Position numbers and translations under genes: made by a program. Positions 62,873 through 64,000 of a stretch of DNA of 64,000 bases are shown one piece after another. The notes below the pieces were generated by a model that had not been told where the DNA came from, did not search any database, and saw nothing but the letters and a program-made list of their open reading frames with translations. Within the stretch, counting starts at the first letter, position 1, and every line of letters starts with the position of its first letter. Source of the DNA: Desulfovibrio sp. A2 (lineage in GTDB: Bacteria; Desulfobacterota; Desulfovibrionia; Desulfovibrionales; Desulfovibrionaceae). The stretch covers positions 1 to 64,000 of the forward strand of contig NZ_AGFG01000034.1 of the NCBI RefSeq assembly GCF_000226255.1, given 5' to 3'.

Positions 62873-64000
62873 ATGGCATATTGCAAGATACTGCTGGTCG
62901 AGGACGAGGCCGTTTCGGCGCTGGACATGCGCCGTCGGCTGCGTTCGCTCGGCTACGGAGAACCGGTGCTGGCCACCGGCGGCGACGAGGCCGTGGAAAA
63001 GGCCCTGGCCGAACGGCCCGACCTCGTGCTGATGGACATCGTGCTCGGCGAAGGCACGGACGGCATCGACGCCGCCGGGCGCATCCTGGCCCGCCACCCC
63101 GTGCCGGTGATCTACATGACCGCCCATGAAGACCCGGAAATCCTCCAGCGCGCCAAGATCACCGAACCCTTCGGCTACCTGCTGAAACCCTTCGAGGACC
63201 GCGACCTGCGCACGTCCATCGAGATGGCGCTGTACAAGCACCAGATGGACCACGAAACCCGGCGCAAGGAACGCTGGTTCGCCACCACCCTGCGCTCCAT
63301 CGCCGACGCGGTGCTCACCGTGGACCGCCACGGCCGCATCACCTACATCAACGCCAGCGCGGAGGCCATGACCGGGGCGGACCACCATGCCTGCATCGAC
63401 CGCCATTTCGTCGACCACGTGGACATCCGCCCCGACGGCAACGGCCACCGCCTGCACGACCCCAACGAGCTGCTGGCCCAGCCGCCCGCCCCTGCCGCGG
63501 CGCATGCCCCGGCCCCCGCGCCGCCTCCCGTGCCTGCGCCCCCGGCCTTCATGGCCCCCTCGGCCGTGAGCGAGGCCTTCGTGCACGGGCCGGACGGCCG
63601 GGCGCACCCCATCGAGATGAGCGCCTCGCCCCTGGCGGACCCGGACGGCCGCCGCGTGGGCACGGTGCTGGTGTTCCGCGACATCACCGAGCGCCGCCAG
63701 TCGGAAGAAGCCCTGCGCAACAGCGTCGAAGATCTGCGCCGCACCCTGCGCCAGACCGTTTCCGCCCTGGCCACCGCCTCGGAAAAGCGCGATCCGTACA
63801 CGGCGGGGCACCAGGCCCGCGTGGCGGAACTGGCCCACGCCATGGCCGTGCGGGTGGGCCTTTCCGGCGACAGGCTGGAGGGGCTGCGCGTGGCGGGCAT
63901 GCTGCACGACATCGGCAAAATCCACATTCCGGCGGAAATACTGGCCAAGCCCACCCGCCTCAGCGACCTGGAAATGGGCATCATGCGCACCCACAGCCAG
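62873..64000 (+). CDS. REC-PAS-HD-GYP response regulator (3' end outside window)
   Basis: 376 codons are present. Receiver domain at residues 1-125 (LLVEDEAVSALDM, phospho-acceptor D55 in LVLMDIVLGEG, IYMTAHE, YLLKPFED), a PAS domain (IADAVLTVDRHGRITYINAS to LVFRDITERRQSEE) split by a Pro/Ala-rich insert near residues 203-222, then the start of an HD-GYP domain (SEKRDPYTAGHQARVAELAH, MLHDIGKIHIPAEILAKPTR). HD-GYP domains hydrolyse c-di-GMP; the GYP loop itself lies just past the window. Start ATG 62873 has GGAGCGG upstream. It may be a target of the NtrY-like kinase two genes upstream. Confidence 0.92.
   Translation, partial: MAYCKILLVEDEAVSALDMRRRLRSLGYGEPVLATGGDEAVEKALAERPDLVLMDIVLGEGTDGIDAAGRILARHPVPVIYMTAHEDPEILQRAKITEPFGYLLKPFEDRDLRTSIEMALYKHQMDHETRRKERWFATTLRSIADAVLTVDRHGRITYINASAEAMTGADHHACIDRHFVDHVDIRPDGNGHRLHDPNELLAQPPAPAAAHAPAPAPPPVPAPPAFMAPSAVSEAFVHGPDGRAHPIEMSASPLADPDGRRVGTVLVFRDITERRQSEEALRNSVEDLRRTLRQTVSALATASEKRDPYTAGHQARVAELAHAMAVRVGLSGDRLEGLRVAGMLHDIGKIHIPAEILAKPTRLSDLEMGIMRTHSQ

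Overview
The window is very GC-rich chromosomal DNA from a sulfate-reducing deltaproteobacterium of the Desulfovibrionaceae, most like Desulfovibrio/Nitratidesulfovibrio vulgaris. I infer this from protein style and from gene order (tuf-rpmG-trnW-secE-nusG-rplK-rplA-rplJ-rplL-rpoB-rpoC, and rpmE-DUF1385-prfA-prmC), not from a database search. Most genes are core housekeeping. There is no prophage, transposase gene or CRISPR array.

Layout. 1-3.1 kb: the 3' end of homoserine dehydrogenase and a phosphoglycerate-mutase-like gene that is probably the missing homoserine kinase, then a small secreted protein. 3.1-7.3 kb: a minus-strand metal operon (small one-helix protein, P1B-type ATPase, HMA-like protein) whose order matches mycobacterial PacL1-CtpC, with a 30-codon membrane peptide upstream. 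8-17.2 kb: a response-regulator kinase, MltA, a thioesterase, two metal-dependent hydrolases, a WcbI-like gene, and pyrB-pyrC. 17.2-20.5 kb: repeat-filled spacers around an HD-domain protein related to CCA-adding enzymes. 20.5-34.7 kb: acyl-ACP thioesterase, an autoregulated marR-MFS pair, rlmN, a PilZ-like/zinc-ribbon protein, an Fe-dependent alcohol dehydrogenase, umuDC, an orphan EcfT, marR-mntP, a GAF protein and gap. 35-35.9 kb: one AT-rich, probably acquired gene. 35.9-42 kb: tlyA, rpmE-DUF1385-prfA-prmC, lpxC. 42.8-57.2 kb: five tRNAs, tuf, and the secE-nusG-ribosomal protein-rpoBC block. 57.2-64 kb: a long repeat-filled spacer, then DUF4390, an NtrY-like kinase, a TIGR01777-type epimerase and the start of a REC-PAS-HD-GYP regulator.

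The most unusual content is in four places. (1) A family of composite, hairpin-rich intergenic repeats (R1) sits just after the 3' ends of three operons, twice as inverted pairs. A second small hairpin repeat (R2) is nested inside one copy and shows compensatory changes between copies. (2) The NtrY-like kinase is out of frame with its only plausible start across a run of nine C residues, which suggests phase variation or a sequence error. (3) The metal-ATPase operon has a non-canonical S-C-A transport motif, cysteine-free HMA domains and a PacL-like partner. (4) The nucleotidyltransferase domain of the CCA-enzyme relative has lost its catalytic motifs while its HD site is intact.

All positions, start choices and motif calls were read by eye. 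Family names rest on recognised motifs and length. No alignment or search was run.
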